Source: Willaertia magna
Taxonomy: Eukaryota > Heterolobosea > Eutetramitea > Acrasida > Naegleriidae
NCBI GenBank assembly: GCA_902984215.1
Contig: CADWAF010001523.1
Coordinates: 1-64,000 of the forward strand
Length of the DNA: 64,000 nt
Reading direction: 5' to 3'
Shown: piece by piece, positions 44,555 through 55,163 of the stretch
Numbering within the stretch: position 1 is the first letter of the stretch
Layout: every line of letters starts with the position of its first letter
Translations under genes and position numbers: made by a program
Notes under the pieces: model-generated
Told to the model about the DNA's origin: nothing
What the model saw: the letters and a program-made list of their open reading frames with translations, nothing else
Databases searched by the model: none

Positions 44555-47080
44555 ATGTTTCAACACAGCACTATTAATCATCAAAAAGAGGTAATACCAA
44601 TTTCTGACGATGAAGAAGAAACTAGAAGACATAATAATAATTATCAACAACAACGATATTACTTTCCAACACAACAAGAAACTAATCCAATGCATTCATA
44701 TTATTATAATTCAACTTTTCATCCTTTTCCTTCCAATCAAAATAGTAATAATAATACCAGTTCATTAGAAGATAAATTTCTTTCTATCTCTGGTAAAATT
44801 ATGTTAAGTGGGCAACAACAACATGTACCAACAATATCTACTACAAATAATAACAATACTACTTCTTTGAATCAACAACATTTAGAAAATAATAATAACT
44901 CTCCAATACACCAAAAATCTTATTCGTACAGTAGCGCAACAGCTTCTGTATTGAACAATAATAATAATACAACAACAACAAGTACTGCCGCAAATAACTA
45001 TAATGAAAATAGTTATAACGTTGTTGTTGGTAATAATACTTTTGGAACAAATAGTTCAACTTACTATTCATCATCACCACTTGTTGCAAATGGTGTTATT
45101 GGTAATAATAACAATAACAATGCAACGACAAATACATCTTTATTAAATAGTCATGGAAGTCAAAAACAGAATCTTTCTTTTTATCATTCAACAACAATGA
45201 ATGGTAATAATTCTTCATCAACTTCATTGCCAATAAATAGAAGTTTTGAAGCAATGCGAATGAGGTTACAAAGAGAGAAAGAAAACATTGGTACTTTCAA
45301 TCCAACAGCTACAATAACTACAAATAATAATAATACTGTAACAACGCAACAGCAACAACGAAATGGTTTAATTTCACCCTCTGAAAATGTTGTTGCATAT
45401 GAAACTGCTATACCCAATAAGACGAATAATTATCTTCAACAACAACATTTAATTAATAATAATAATAATGGTTATAACTCTTCGAATAATAGTTATTTTC
45501 AACATACAGGTAATTCAAATTTGAACCACTTACATTATAACAACAATTCTATTCAAAACTTGTATTATCCTCATGATTCTTCTTCGCTAATTACTTCTCC
45601 AACTGCAACAACGACAACAATACCCAACAACAATTCTATTCCTTCTTCTTCCTTTTCAATGTTACATAATTCGTATGAACATCCAACTACCAACAAAAGC
45701 AGTTACCTTTACGGTTCTAGTGTTAATGTTGGTATCATGTCGCCAAGTGAGATGGTTAGAAGTGAAAATCATTTCTCTACTCCAACGAAGGGTCATTCAA
45801 AGATGATGAGTGGGCATAATAATACTTCAGGAGATAATCATCATCCAACCAGAACAAAAATGAGCTCCTCTTCAACCGGGAAAAATAGCGCGAATACCCA
45901 AAAACAGAAAAGGAAAAAGGGAGCGATGGCATTACAAAACAAAAATGAAAAAGAGCTGACAAATAACTCTGCTCATGGAATGATCTCCCCTCCTCGAATA
46001 CATAACACTAGATCACATCAAGCACAACAAGTAAATAATGTAAATGGTAATATAGCAACAACAAGAAATGTAAAGAAGAAGAAGGGAAATCAAAATACAA
46101 AGAAAAGAAGAGGAAGTAAGGGAATTCAAGATAGTTTAGATGCCTCTCCTAAGTTTTCATCTAAAGATATTATTTCTAATGCTTCTAATGGTTCCTTAAC
46201 TAATGGAACTCTAAATAATAATTCTCCAGAAATTTCTCAAAATTCAGTTAGTGGAGAGAAGTTTGTATTTTCTACGGTAAATTTGGATTTATTAGGAACT
46301 ACTGTAGATTTAGTATCAAAATGTACAGATTATTTAAGTGATACATTACAAAGGAGATTATCTAATAATAGTGGTAATAGTGATTGTAACAAAGAATTAG
46401 AAAAAGATATTATTGATTTAGAAGTTTTTAATTGTGTAAAGTTTAATGAAAAAACGAAATTTGAAAGACCAAGATTGACAAAGAAGAGAGTTAGTAAAAA
46501 ATTTGAGAAATTGAAAAAAGAACTTTTAGATAAGGTTATAACAGTAAATGATAAAGGAGAATGTTTAACTAAAGAGAACGTGAAAAGAGGTTCTGGCTTG
46601 GATGTTTATGAGATTATTTGTGCTACCAGATTACAAAAAGTAAATGATGAAGAGTTAGAGAAAGAAGGATTAAATGGTGATAGTAGTCAATTCTGGGAAG
46701 AAGCAAAACAACAATCGAAACTTTTGACAGGAGCAACTGATAATGAAAATGTAATATATTCTTATTTAACATCAAATACAAAAGAGCAAATGGATGAAGA
46801 ATATGATGATTTCATATCGTCTGCCCCAACATTAAGATATCTTGAACCAGTTTATCAAGTTGATAATCAAAGATTAGTTTTAGATTTGTATCATTTAAAT
46901 AAGAAGTTTATAACGAAAGATTTGAAAATGATAGAGAAGAATAAATTAACGAATGATGATTTGGATCAGTTTTTGAATGAAGAAGAAACAACTCCAGTTA
47001 AAAAGAAAAAGAGAAAAGTAATACCAGAACAGAATGGAAGAAAATACAATACTAGGAATTCAAACGCTAATAATCATTAA
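44555..47080 (+). CDS. Asn-rich protein, probably nuclear, unknown
   Basis: 841 residues, one exon. Residues 1-560 are dominated by Asn, Ser, Thr and Gln runs (AAT/AAC, ACA/CAA codons), with basic patches such as KQKRKKG and KKKKGNQNTKKRR near 465-525. The segment from about 570 to 820 is more ordinary: helical, charged, with 'FERPRLTKKRVSKKFEKLKK' and 'GSGLDVYEIICATRLQKV', and is the part most likely to be conserved. The C-terminus has a KKKKRKV motif identical in style to the SV40 nuclear signal. I do not recognise a domain. A chromatin or transcription role would fit but is not shown. Confidence 0.7.
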   Translation: MFQHSTINHQKEVIPISDDEEETRRHNNNYQQQRYYFPTQQETNPMHSYYYNSTFHPFPSNQNSNNNTSSLEDKFLSISGKIMLSGQQQHVPTISTTNNNNTTSLNQQHLENNNNSPIHQKSYSYSSATASVLNNNNNTTTTSTAANNYNENSYNVVVGNNTFGTNSSTYYSSSPLVANGVIGNNNNNNATTNTSLLNSHGSQKQNLSFYHSTTMNGNNSSSTSLPINRSFEAMRMRLQREKENIGTFNPTATITTNNNNTVTTQQQQRNGLISPSENVVAYETAIPNKTNNYLQQQHLINNNNNGYNSSNNSYFQHTGNSNLNHLHYNNNSIQNLYYPHDSSSLITSPTATTTTIPNNNSIPSSSFSMLHNSYEHPTTNKSSYLYGSSVNVGIMSPSEMVRSENHFSTPTKGHSKMMSGHNNTSGDNHHPTRTKMSSSSTGKNSANTQKQKRKKGAMALQNKNEKELTNNSAHGMISPPRIHNTRSHQAQQVNNVNGNIATTRNVKKKKGNQNTKKRRGSKGIQDSLDASPKFSSKDIISNASNGSLTNGTLNNNSPEISQNSVSGEKFVFSTVNLDLLGTTVDLVSKCTDYLSDTLQRRLSNNSGNSDCNKELEKDIIDLEVFNCVKFNEKTKFERPRLTKKRVSKKFEKLKKELLDKVITVNDKGECLTKENVKRGSGLDVYEIICATRLQKVNDEELEKEGLNGDSSQFWEEAKQQSKLLTGATDNENVIYSYLTSNTKEQMDEEYDDFISSAPTLRYLEPVYQVDNQRLVLDLYHLNKKFITKDLKMIEKNKLTNDDLDQFLNEEETTPVKKKKRKVIPEQNGRKYNTRNSNANNH

Positions 47081-47212
47081 GAATAAATTTAATTTATTAA
47101 TTACTTTTGTCAATCATTGGATTACAAAGACACACAAGGTCCAAATCAACAAAAAAAATAAGCAAAGTTGGCTGTATGATGGAGCAAGCTCGTTGATTCA
47201 ATCAAAAATAAT

Positions 47213-50200
47213 ATGACCTCAAATAATCCCGAACGATCACTAGACCAAACAAATATACCTTTATTTATTCATCATGTTTTAACATTTGCATTTTGTTTTT
47301 CAATTATTATATATTTATTTCCTTCCATAAAAGATCAACTTTTACAATTATTTCATTCTTTCTTACTGTCCTTTGAAAAGATTATTCAAGAACTTGTTAC
47401 ATTAACATCTTCCTTGGAAGAAGATTATCAAAACCATAAGAAAAACAATAACTTTAATGAACTGCTAAAATCGGAAGAAAAGCATGACACTATTTCATTT
47501 ACTAATGCCAATTTAAATGGTAGCCTTGTTACAAAGGAACAACCAACAACAAGTGATAAATCAATTCAAGTTAATAGAGAGAAAGTATTACGTTTTGATA
47601 TTAGCACTCAAATACAAGATTTAGATTTTGAAACTTATGAGATGCGCTCAAACAGGGATGGACCATTCGGTAAATACAAGCCTTATAGATCAATTAGAAC
47701 TGATTTTGATACTCGTTATATTGTAGATGAAACAACGAATGATAAGTATGTTGTGCCGGGTCCTTATGAATTTGTAAATGGTATTAACAAAAGTACAAAG
47801 CCTAGAGTTTATACTGAACAATCTTCTTCACAAAGTAATAAAAAGAAGAAACAACAATTAATTAATCATCAAATTCATAGTAAATCATTATTTATGGATG
47901 AAGATGATAGATTGAATGATATTCAAACACCAAAAAGAAAGAAGAAATTTGAAGATTCATCAGTTGATTATTATACAGGTTCTTCAGGCTCTCAATGGAA
48001 AAGAGTATCTATTAATTATTTAAAATCAGAAAATAATTTAGATTATGAAAATACTACAGATAGTATAAATTACTCAGATGAAGATGAAGAAAATGAGAAT
48101 CAAGAAGATAAACCCATTGTTGTTGGAAATCAACAAGAAAATGAAGAAATTGAGGAACAAAGTAATGAAAATGATGATGGGTCAAATAGTCCTTCTTTGG
48201 ATGAATTGACTGAAACTACAGCTGTAGTTAACAACAAGGAAGAGGAAAAGGATGATGCTCCAAAGCTTAATATCAATAATCCTTTGAAAGTACCATTCTT
48301 ACAAGCCTTTGATGAAACTAGAGAAAGTATTGATGCCTCTCCAATAACAATTTCAGAAATGAGAAGAAAATTAGATGGTAGAAGAATTACGTCTGGAGAA
48401 TATAGACAATTGAGATTTGAATCACAATCTCTTGATGAAACAATTAATGTTTTAAAGAGCTTAAAACAGATATTTGATAACGTTGTTTCTAGGGATCAAA
48501 AATTTTCAAAAGTTCATCACCCTATTCACATAACTACCAAGGTTCATAATCTTTTTTTCAAATATAATATTTTAACTCAACTTCCAGTTCAATCCTTTGT
48601 GGATGCTGGAAATATTACTACTTTGGATATTTCAAACAATTATATTTCTTCGGTTCCAGCTTGGTTTTCAACTACTTTAAAGAATTTGACAAATTTAAAT
48701 ATTTCACAAAACTTTTTATTTGATTTACCTGAAAATTTTGTTGAATTAAAACGTTTAAAGGAATTAGATTTGAGTAATAATTGTTTTGAATACATTCCAC
48801 AATGTATACTTAAATTACCGATTTCTACTTTAGATGTCAGTCACAATTCATTGTTATTATTGCCAAATGATATAAGTTTATTGAAAAATTCATTGACAGA
48901 ACTAAATATTTCTTATAATGAACTAAGAGAAGTGCCAGATGATATAAGACACTTAAAACGCTTGAAGTATTTGAAATATGTTGATAATGAGATATTTTAC
49001 TATTCAATTTCATTGGTATTATCTAAGCTAAATGTAGAAGAAGTAAAACCAAAAATGAAGACAAGAAGAAGATCAATGAAGATGCCAAGTTTATTTGTAT
49101 CATCTTCAGAAAATGCTAATGCTACTCTGATAGACGAAGGTGATATTGAATTGAAGTCCATTGATACTGAGTTCCAATCATATCTACCTACTAGATTAAT
49201 ATTAATACTACAATTAATGAACAGTGAAAGTGAATATCTATCTCATATGAATGTTCTACAGGAAATTTTATATACACCAATGTTAGAAATTTATAGAAGT
49301 AAAACTGAATTCACTATAACAACCAGTGAAAAAGAGAGTATTTTACCTACTGTAATATTACCGTTGATAACACATGTTAGAGATTTATTTATGGAATTGA
49401 AATCCAATGTAACTCCACTATTGCAATACACTAACAAATTCCCAGAAGACACTATTTCTATTTCTAAAGTATTTTTGGAAAGAATAAGTGAATTTAGAGA
49501 TTTTTATGTAAAATATCCTTGTGTTTATGAAAATGCATTGGCAATATTAACTAAACTAAGAAAGACAAACCAAGATTTTGAAAAGTACCTTAATGGAAGA
49601 AGAAAATTACCAATTTGTAATGGATTGCTTTATGATTCATTCTTATTGCTACCTGTTAGTAGATTATCCATCTATGTTAAATTTTTACAAAAGATTTTGA
49701 GATATACTTCTGAAAAACACCCAGATTTTAAGAGTTTAAGAACTACTGTGAAAGAAATGAAAAATATTCTTTCCTTACAAGAGCAATATAGCTTTTTAAT
49801 TAATAATAAGTATAAGATACTAGATGTTGAAAGAAAATTAAGAATGAGTGAATCTCTATTAGTTCCTGGAAGATTTTTCATTCGTGAAGGTAGATTAACA
49901 GTTGCACAGAATAGAGGTATAACTAACTTTAAAAAAGATGTAATGAATAAGTTGTATAATAAGGGTAATATAACTGAAAATATTAAAGATTTGTCGCCAT
50001 ATTGGGAGAACTTTAAAAACAAAAAGTTTGAAGACTTATTAGAAGTTAGATTTAAAGAATTCCAAGTTTATGTTTATTTATTAAGTGACGTTGTAATTAT
50101 CAAAGAAACTAATTTTGTTCAGAAATTAGTTGCTCGTTCTAATACCTATTCATTAGAAGGTGCTACCGTATCATTAGGTGACAATCCAAAGAAAGAGAAA

Positions 50201-50662
50201 GAAGAAAGTGAAACAGAATTAATAGATGGTAGTAGCAGTAATAATAACAATAATACCGTCTCCCCTAGACGTGAAGTTATAACATCTCCAACTGAAGTAG
50301 TAAATGCTGAAAAGATACTTTCTCAAGCATTAGAGAATTCTACTGACGAAGATAAAGACAGATTATTTACTCTTACCATTAATACACCTACTAAACGAAT
50401 TGTTTTTGGATTTATTTGTGAAACAAAAGATGAATTATTAGAATGGTATAGAGATTTTGATAGAGCAATTACACAAATGAATTCTAAAAAGAAATCTTCA
50501 CCAACTTTAATAGATCAACAAATGTCAATGTCCAAACATGAAATTATAACTGATGAAAATGTTTCTGAAAGTTCTACAACTCCAGAACTTTCATTATCAA
50601 ATTCATTATCTTCTAGTAGAATAGAAGAAAAGTCAGAAAAACGATTTTTAGGATTATTTTAA
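47213..50662 (+). CDS. Membrane-anchored LRR-RhoGEF (TM-LRR-DH-PH)
   Basis: 1149 residues, one exon. A hydrophobic helix lies near residues 18-42 (HVLTFAFCFSIIIYLFP). An acidic, Asn/Glu-rich region follows, then about five or six leucine-rich repeats (about 440-595; for example LTNLNISQNFLFDLPENF and LKELDLSNNCFEYIP). A Dbl-homology domain (about 660-875) opens with RLILILQLMNSESEYLSHM and contains LLPVSRLSIYVKFL. A PH domain (about 890-1115) carries a long Asn/Ser/Glu insertion. The exchange activity should act on Rho GTPases; the repeats probably bind a partner. The start at 47213 is chosen because it keeps the hydrophobic helix. It is the second RhoGEF here with an N-terminal membrane segment. 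Confidence 0.88.
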   Translation: MTSNNPERSLDQTNIPLFIHHVLTFAFCFSIIIYLFPSIKDQLLQLFHSFLLSFEKIIQELVTLTSSLEEDYQNHKKNNNFNELLKSEEKHDTISFTNANLNGSLVTKEQPTTSDKSIQVNREKVLRFDISTQIQDLDFETYEMRSNRDGPFGKYKPYRSIRTDFDTRYIVDETTNDKYVVPGPYEFVNGINKSTKPRVYTEQSSSQSNKKKKQQLINHQIHSKSLFMDEDDRLNDIQTPKRKKKFEDSSVDYYTGSSGSQWKRVSINYLKSENNLDYENTTDSINYSDEDEENENQEDKPIVVGNQQENEEIEEQSNENDDGSNSPSLDELTETTAVVNNKEEEKDDAPKLNINNPLKVPFLQAFDETRESIDASPITISEMRRKLDGRRITSGEYRQLRFESQSLDETINVLKSLKQIFDNVVSRDQKFSKVHHPIHITTKVHNLFFKYNILTQLPVQSFVDAGNITTLDISNNYISSVPAWFSTTLKNLTNLNISQNFLFDLPENFVELKRLKELDLSNNCFEYIPQCILKLPISTLDVSHNSLLLLPNDISLLKNSLTELNISYNELREVPDDIRHLKRLKYLKYVDNEIFYYSISLVLSKLNVEEVKPKMKTRRRSMKMPSLFVSSSENANATLIDEGDIELKSIDTEFQSYLPTRLILILQLMNSESEYLSHMNVLQEILYTPMLEIYRSKTEFTITTSEKESILPTVILPLITHVRDLFMELKSNVTPLLQYTNKFPEDTISISKVFLERISEFRDFYVKYPCVYENALAILTKLRKTNQDFEKYLNGRRKLPICNGLLYDSFLLLPVSRLSIYVKFLQKILRYTSEKHPDFKSLRTTVKEMKNILSLQEQYSFLINNKYKILDVERKLRMSESLLVPGRFFIREGRLTVAQNRGITNFKKDVMNKLYNKGNITENIKDLSPYWENFKNKKFEDLLEVRFKEFQVYVYLLSDVVIIKETNFVQKLVARSNTYSLEGATVSLGDNPKKEKEESETELIDGSSSNNNNNTVSPRREVITSPTEVVNAEKILSQALENSTDEDKDRLFTLTINTPTKRIVFGFICETKDELLEWYRDFDRAITQMNSKKKSSPTLIDQQMSMSKHEIITDENVSESSTTPELSLSNSLSSSRIEEKSEKRFLGLF

Positions 50663-50725
50663 TTGATTTAAATCGCCTTAATTAAGGATGACAATAAAAT
50701 TTTTGTAAATATTTTTGTAAAAAAA

Positions 50726-52138
50726 ATGTTTAAACAACAAAATAGCCTATCGGAAGTTTTTACACAAACTTCCTCTTGGAATGAAGAACAAGTTTTAAAA
50801 GAATTATACGATACACTGTTAGAAGGTGATAAATTATCATTAAATACTGTAGAAAAAGATAAATTTACCTTCTTTTTTGAAATTATTTCATTATTACTTC
50901 AATTTCATTTATTATTAACAGAAGAACAAAAAATAAATATTTTAAAACAATTAAAGAATGAACATAATGTCAATTCAATATTTTTATATTATTTATGTAT
51001 TTGGAAATGGTATTTAAAAAGCTTTATTACCGAAAATGAATTATTAAATGATAATACAGATTTAAATAATATACAAGATAATAATTTTACAAAAATATTA
51101 AATGCTTTAATATATTTTATAAAAGCAAGAATTTTAGAAAGATTTTATTTAAATGAAAATAATATAAATAATATTTTAAATCATTACAAAAAATGTAATG
51201 AAATATTAGAACTAAATAGTTTTCAACCATTTTCTTTATGTTATTTCGCTAATGGATCTTTTTGTTTAAATCTAATTGAAACTTTTGAATTAAATAAAAA
51301 TTTTAAAGAAATATTTAATTTAGCAATTGAAATGTTTACAAAATGTATTCATCTAAATAATAATGAAAATAACTTGAATGCTTTATATAATAGAGGATTA
51401 TTATATGCTGGAATAGATATAATTTTATCTTCAACAACAACAAGTACTGAAAACAATAATGATGATAATGACATTAAAAATAGAAAAAATCATAAAGAAT
51501 TATTAAAATTAAAGAAACCTTTGAAGGCTTTACAAGATTTTACTTTATGTATTGAAAGAAGTAGTAACAATGTTAATAACAATACTGTACTTCAAGAAAG
51601 AAAGATAGAACAACACAACATTTTATTAAAAGCATTATATTCTAGAGCATTATTATATTTATATGAAATTAATGATGCTGAATTGGGAATGGAAGATTTA
51701 AATAGAACAATACAATTATTAAGGCAAGAAGAAAATATTGACAATAATCAAAAAGATGACTGTATTAATATAGATTTTATAAATAATCATTTAGGATTTA
51801 CTTTACAACAAGTATTATATCAAAAAGCATTACTTGTTCAAAATTTAGCAATGGAAGAATTATTTGAAAATGAAAATGAAGAATTATCTTTAAATTATGG
51901 AAAAGTAGCTTTAGAGATTTATAATGAATTAATTGATTATTATTGTAAAGAATATAAATTAATAAAGGAGATGGAAGGGATTAATAAAAGTAATGTAATT
52001 GCAGATTTATATGCACGTAAAAGTTTATTAAATCTTTATATTTTTAAAGATAAAGATAATTTTAAAATGGATAAACAACAAGCATTACAATGGGATAATT
52101 CTTTCCATAACTTTTTTGAACAAAACCAAAATATTTAA
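50726..52138 (+). CDS. TPR-like helical repeat protein, unknown
   Basis: 470 residues, one exon, 63 bp after the LRR-RhoGEF stop. The protein is nearly all helical, Leu/Asn/Glu/Lys-rich, with pairs of helices spaced like tetratricopeptide repeats; the clearest are around 'NNLNALYNRGLLYAGIDI', 'KALYSRALLYLYEINDAELG' and 'LYQKALLVQNLAMEEL'. Short Asn-rich inserts separate them. There is no signal peptide or membrane segment. It is probably a scaffold, but no family can be named and the partner is unknown. Confidence 0.7.
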   Translation: MFKQQNSLSEVFTQTSSWNEEQVLKELYDTLLEGDKLSLNTVEKDKFTFFFEIISLLLQFHLLLTEEQKINILKQLKNEHNVNSIFLYYLCIWKWYLKSFITENELLNDNTDLNNIQDNNFTKILNALIYFIKARILERFYLNENNINNILNHYKKCNEILELNSFQPFSLCYFANGSFCLNLIETFELNKNFKEIFNLAIEMFTKCIHLNNNENNLNALYNRGLLYAGIDIILSSTTTSTENNNDDNDIKNRKNHKELLKLKKPLKALQDFTLCIERSSNNVNNNTVLQERKIEQHNILLKALYSRALLYLYEINDAELGMEDLNRTIQLLRQEENIDNNQKDDCINIDFINNHLGFTLQQVLYQKALLVQNLAMEELFENENEELSLNYGKVALEIYNELIDYYCKEYKLIKEMEGINKSNVIADLYARKSLLNLYIFKDKDNFKMDKQQALQWDNSFHNFFEQNQNI

Positions 52139-52375
52139 ATAAACAATTTTATTACTACACATAAAAATTTAACAAAATGCGAATTTATTAATAAGTTGCT
52201 AATACTCAATTATTTCATGAAATAACTAGTTCTTTTCCTTTCTTTTCAAACCTTCTTCTAATTGTAATCGTTAATTACCTCAACGGTCATCACCAACCAA
52301 ATAAAAAAGAAAAAAAAAATTGTCTATTATTTAATCATTCATTGATTTTGTTTTTTTTGATAACTTGAAATAATA

Positions 52376-53063
52376 ATGCCAATTCAATACTTTTTAATTT
52401 CCGATGGAGAGAAATCATTAGGAGAACAACCTAGAAATCAAAAATTAAGAGAAGTTTTATTAACTAAAGTTGTTCCAAAGTTAGATAGAACAAATCATAA
52501 AAGAGTATTAACTCAAGATAAGTATGTATTATTATTTGTTGATGATGATAATTTATTAAAATTTTCTAACGAACTTGTCTAACTGTCACTTTTCAAAAAG
52601 TTCAAATGTTTATCTTAAAGTATCTGGAAAATATTATTTCTTTTGTGTAGCAACACAAGATATTAAACAAAGAATTCCATGGAATTTTATAGATGAAGTT
52701 GAAATTGAAACCTTAAAAAACCCAATCATTGCAAGTTCACAATTAAAAGATAAATTTAAATTTTACAATGATCCAAATAATGATAAAATACAAAAATTAC
52801 AAAATGAAATTGATAAAGCATTAGAAGTACAAACTGAGAATATGACTAAAATATTTAATAATCAAGAGAAATTAAATACATTAGTTGCAGATACAGAAGA
52901 ATTAAAAGATCAAGGTGAAGATTTTGAAAGAGGTGGAAGAAAATTAAAGAATAGTATGAGAAGAAGATTGATTTTAATTATTGTAATTGCTATTATTGTT
53001 GTGGCTATTATTTTGGCTATTATTGTAATTGTTTTATTAGCTGTTTTAATTCCAAAGAAATAA
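52376..53063 (+). CDS. Longin-type R-SNARE (VAMP7-like) with altered zero layer
   Basis: Exons 52376-52521 and 52601-53063 with a 79-bp intron (GTATGT donor, TTCTAAC branch-like element, AAAAAG acceptor). Splicing fixes an apparent frameshift and gives 202 residues. An N-terminal longin domain (about 1-95; KYYFFCVATQDIKQRIPWNF) is followed by a SNARE motif (about 113-170), a basic stretch RRR and a C-terminal membrane anchor rich in Ile/Val/Leu ending VLIPKK. This is the VAMP7/Ykt6-like layout for fusion in the endosomal or lysosomal system. At the position of the central Arg in the family pattern (ERGEKL) this protein reads NNQEKL, so Asn appears to replace Arg. Confidence 0.85.
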
Positions 53064-53446
53064 AATGTTGTAAATTAATAAAATTGTAGTTGACAAATGA
53101 ATGAGAACTCCTTAAGGGAGGTACTTTTAACAAAACTGAAAACAAGATAAGTTAGTACAATTATAAAGAATAAAAACAATATTGGGAAGAATTTACATTA
53201 GCAAGGTTTCTGTTTTGCGTTCTTTTGCGCTTTGTAGGTAGTTTAAAAATAAAATAGACAAAGAGGTGTTGTAGGACGGCTGACACCACAACAAACATTT
53301 CTTACAATAGCCGTTACCTATTTATTTCTTTTGGATTTGATTCACCGGGTTCTTCTTACACCAAAATTCAATAAAAAAAAGAAACAACACCCTCAATTTT
53401 TTTATTTTTTGAAAAATTTTCCTTCGAGAATCCCACTAATAAAACA
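53064..53446. other. Intergenic region, nothing recognised
   Basis: About 383 bases between two plus-strand genes. A short near-palindrome CTCCTTAAGGGAG lies near 53106-53118, and the region 53270-53300 has mixed GC content. No open frame, RNA gene or array is supported. It presumably holds the promoter of the coiled-coil gene. Confidence 0.4.
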
Positions 53447-55039
53447 ATGGAAGTATTGCATTTTGTGAAGCCAAAAGAGAATAAGATAGCTATTGCTGCT
53501 AATCAGAATAATAATAATAAGCACAGCCATAATAACAAATATGAAAAGAAGAATAAGAAAGAAATAAACAATAATCAAAACAATAATAAACCAAATAATA
53601 ATATTAAATCTACAACAACATATACAAATACTCCAAAGAAGCCTAATAATAATAAGAAGGCTACAATTGAACATAAAACATCAACATCTACAGAACCAAA
53701 TAACTATTCTTTAGTAATTGATATACTACCAACAGATAGAGAATCCACACCAAAAGGCAAAAGAACCCTAAGCCTTCAAGAGAATCGCAATGATAATCAT
53801 AATGATAATAAAAATGTAAATATTGAAGAAGAGGAAGAAGATACAAGATCAAATACTGAATCTAATCATTCAAATGATTCTGGATCTATATTATCGAATA
53901 TCTCTCCTTGTTCAATGAATACATCATTATCTTCTAATGCAAGTGTTGAAGATGCTGCTAAAATACATGATTTTGATATTTCCTATAATAACCAAAAAAG
54001 AAATCATTATAATAACAATAATAATAAATTAACGAAATATCAATTAAAGTTTAAATATGACCAATTAGTGAAACAAGAAGAAGAAAAGTCCGCCAAAATT
54101 GTAGAATTAGAAAAATTAATAAATAAATTAAAACAAGAACATTTTGATAGGGAAAATAAGATAAAGTTAGAAAGTAATCAAAATGTACAAAAATATAAAG
54201 ATAAGGCTGAAGATTTTAGACAAAGAATTTTCCACTTTAAGGAAAAGGCTAAGAGAAAATCTGAAAAGTTACAAGGATTAGAAGATTTTATTATCTCTCC
54301 ATTACGATTACAATTAAAGGCTGCAGAAGAAGAATTGAATATTATTAAAGCTCAAAAGGAAGAATTAGAAAAGAATAATAATTCTATTATTGAACAAATT
54401 AAATTAGAGAATGAAAAGGTTTTAAATGAAACGAAAGAGGTTTATGAACAAAAGATTAGTTCAATGACAGTTTCCTTTGAGAAGGAAAGAAAGGAATATG
54501 TTGAGAAGGTTAATAATAATGATGAATTAAAAGAGAAGATGCAAAAGGAATGGGAGAATAGGGAACAAGAATTAAGACAACAATTAGAGAAGGAATATCA
54601 AAGAAAATTACAAGAAAGAGAAGAAGAATTAAAGAAAAGAGAAAATACTTTGGTAAATAAATTTGAAGAAGAAAAGAAGGCACTTGTTCAAAAACAAAAC
54701 ACATTAGCAAGGACGAATGAATCATTAAACAAACAAGTTTTAAATTTAGAGTCAGAAGTTAAGATGAAACAAGAAGCTTTAGAAACTGTCACAAAAGAAA
54801 AGGAAGAAGCAATACATAAGTTAGATCAATTACAAAATGAAAAGACAAAAACTGGAACAATGCAAAGGTGGTTAGAATTAATGGATCAACAAAATAAACC
54901 TTCAGGAACAAACCTTAATGGTTTGAATTTATGGAGAATGGTTTATGGTAATGGAATGTGTGGTGAAAATAAGTTCCAATACACTGCTTTATTGACAGGC
55001 ATAAAGGCAGCACTTGATGCAACATCAATTAATAACTAA
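53447..55039 (+). CDS. Long coiled-coil protein, unknown
   Basis: 530 residues, one exon. The first ~190 residues are Asn/Lys/His/Ser-rich and probably disordered. Residues about 200-475 form a strong predicted coiled coil with heptad-like Glu/Lys/Leu/Gln content, including ENREQELRQQLEKEYQ. The last ~55 residues (from about TMQRWLELMDQQNKP) are not coil and contain an aromatic, Gly/Asn-rich end: LWRMVYGNGMCGENKFQYTA. That tail is the best handle for homology. The role could be cytoskeletal or structural; no family is recognised. Confidence 0.75.
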   Translation: MEVLHFVKPKENKIAIAANQNNNNKHSHNNKYEKKNKKEINNNQNNNKPNNNIKSTTTYTNTPKKPNNNKKATIEHKTSTSTEPNNYSLVIDILPTDRESTPKGKRTLSLQENRNDNHNDNKNVNIEEEEEDTRSNTESNHSNDSGSILSNISPCSMNTSLSSNASVEDAAKIHDFDISYNNQKRNHYNNNNNKLTKYQLKFKYDQLVKQEEEKSAKIVELEKLINKLKQEHFDRENKIKLESNQNVQKYKDKAEDFRQRIFHFKEKAKRKSEKLQGLEDFIISPLRLQLKAAEEELNIIKAQKEELEKNNNSIIEQIKLENEKVLNETKEVYEQKISSMTVSFEKERKEYVEKVNNNDELKEKMQKEWENREQELRQQLEKEYQRKLQEREEELKKRENTLVNKFEEEKKALVQKQNTLARTNESLNKQVLNLESEVKMKQEALETVTKEKEEAIHKLDQLQNEKTKTGTMQRWLELMDQQNKPSGTNLNGLNLWRMVYGNGMCGENKFQYTALLTGIKAALDATSINN

Positions 55040-55163
55040 TTTTTTTAATTTACTGTATATTACTACAACAACTATAATTTATTTATTAACCATAATGAAG
55101 TAAAGGTTAGAGCGTTTACTTCATAAACATAACTAATAAACCACAATTAATATTTCTTAAAAA

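Noticed and set aside
52376..53063. Frameshifted SNARE gene (two overlapping frames)
   Set aside because: A 79-bp intron with GTATGT donor and CTAAC element joins the frames in phase, with a well-formed longin domain.
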